64,000 nt of DNA from NCBI GenBank assembly GCA_023630585.1, contig CM042546.1:9119310-9183309 (forward strand), given 5' to 3'. The stretch's first letter is position 1. Each line of letters begins with the position of its first letter. This document shows positions 63,712 to 64,000 of this stretch, piece by piece. The notes below the pieces were generated by a model, which saw only the letters and a list, made by a program, of their open reading frames with translations, was not told the origin of the DNA and made no database searches. The position numbers and the translations under genes were made by a program. Source of the DNA: Cranoglanis bouderius (taxonomy: Eukaryota; Chordata; Actinopteri; Siluriformes; Cranoglanididae).

Positions 63712-63973
63712 TCTGAAGGCTCAGGAAACCTTTGCAGGTGTTTTGAGTTGATTAGCTGATTGGCATGTCACCATATTCTAATTTGTTGAGATAGTGAATT
63801 GGTGGGTTTTTGTTAAATGTGAGCCAAAATCATCACAATTAAAAGAACCAAAGACTTAAACTACTTCAGTCTGTGGCATTGAATTTATTTAATACACGAG
63901 TTTCACAATTTGAGTTGAATTACTGAAATAAACGAACTTTTCCACGACATTCTAATTTATTGAGATGCACCTG
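63469..63973 (-). mobile_element. 5' fragment of a Tc1 element
   Basis: It has the same outer end as the element at 8075 (CACCTG ending at 63973, then TA), the same long inverted repeat and the same transposase start. The match stops abruptly at 63469 and unrelated AT-rich sequence follows, so the right two thirds are missing. Confidence 0.9.
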
Positions 63974-64000
63974 TAATTTCAGGAGTTTTTCCACTATTAA

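Overview
The window is vertebrate genomic DNA, almost certainly from a teleost fish. Coding sequence is sparse and split by GT-AG introns. Microsatellites are abundant, there are several fish-type Tc1/mariner elements, and there is no operon structure. The dispersed repeats resemble ones I associate with catfish (Siluriformes), but I could not search a database, so the order is a guess.

Only two host protein genes can be supported, and they are convergent. dcdc2 (doublecortin domain containing 2) runs on the + strand from 6274 to 21703 in nine coding exons. These join in frame to 510 codons: two DCX microtubule-binding domains and a long Glu/Ala-rich tail. nrsn1 (neurensin-1) lies on the - strand with two coding exons (26724-26545 and 24961-24578, 187 aa) and a predicted non-coding first exon at about 30190-30085. 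As I recall, DCDC2 and NRSN1 are also tail-to-tail neighbours on human chromosome 6p22, which supports both identifications. DCDC2 is a ciliary/microtubule protein and neurensin-1 a neuronal vesicle protein, so the shared theme is microtubules in neurons and ciliated cells.

Layout. 1-5800: intergenic, with an unusual array of repeats in both orientations (about 1130-2830) and a T/G-rich block (3760-4680). 5800-6273: CpG-rich dcdc2 promoter with two candidate RFX X-boxes and two ETS-type sites. 6274-22230: dcdc2. Intron 2 holds a nearly complete Tc1 element; the 7.8-kb intron 7 holds a 30-bp minisatellite, transposon debris and a possible conserved non-coding block. 22230-24577: the gap between the two 3' ends. 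24578-30190: nrsn1. 30200-64000: a gene-free region of microsatellites, a 36-bp minisatellite with a 360-bp higher-order duplication (46660-48070), four further Tc1 remnants or fragments, and several compact non-repetitive blocks that could be long-range enhancers.

The points most worth a second look are the dcdc2 X-box candidates, the Glu/Ala-expanded dcdc2 tail, the (TG)n tracts abutting 3' splice sites in both genes, the upstream ORFs of nrsn1, the mixed-orientation array at 1130-2830, the 36-bp higher-order minisatellite, and the internally deleted Tc1 copy nested in a degenerate tandem repeat. I found no convincing evidence for a wholly new biological system.
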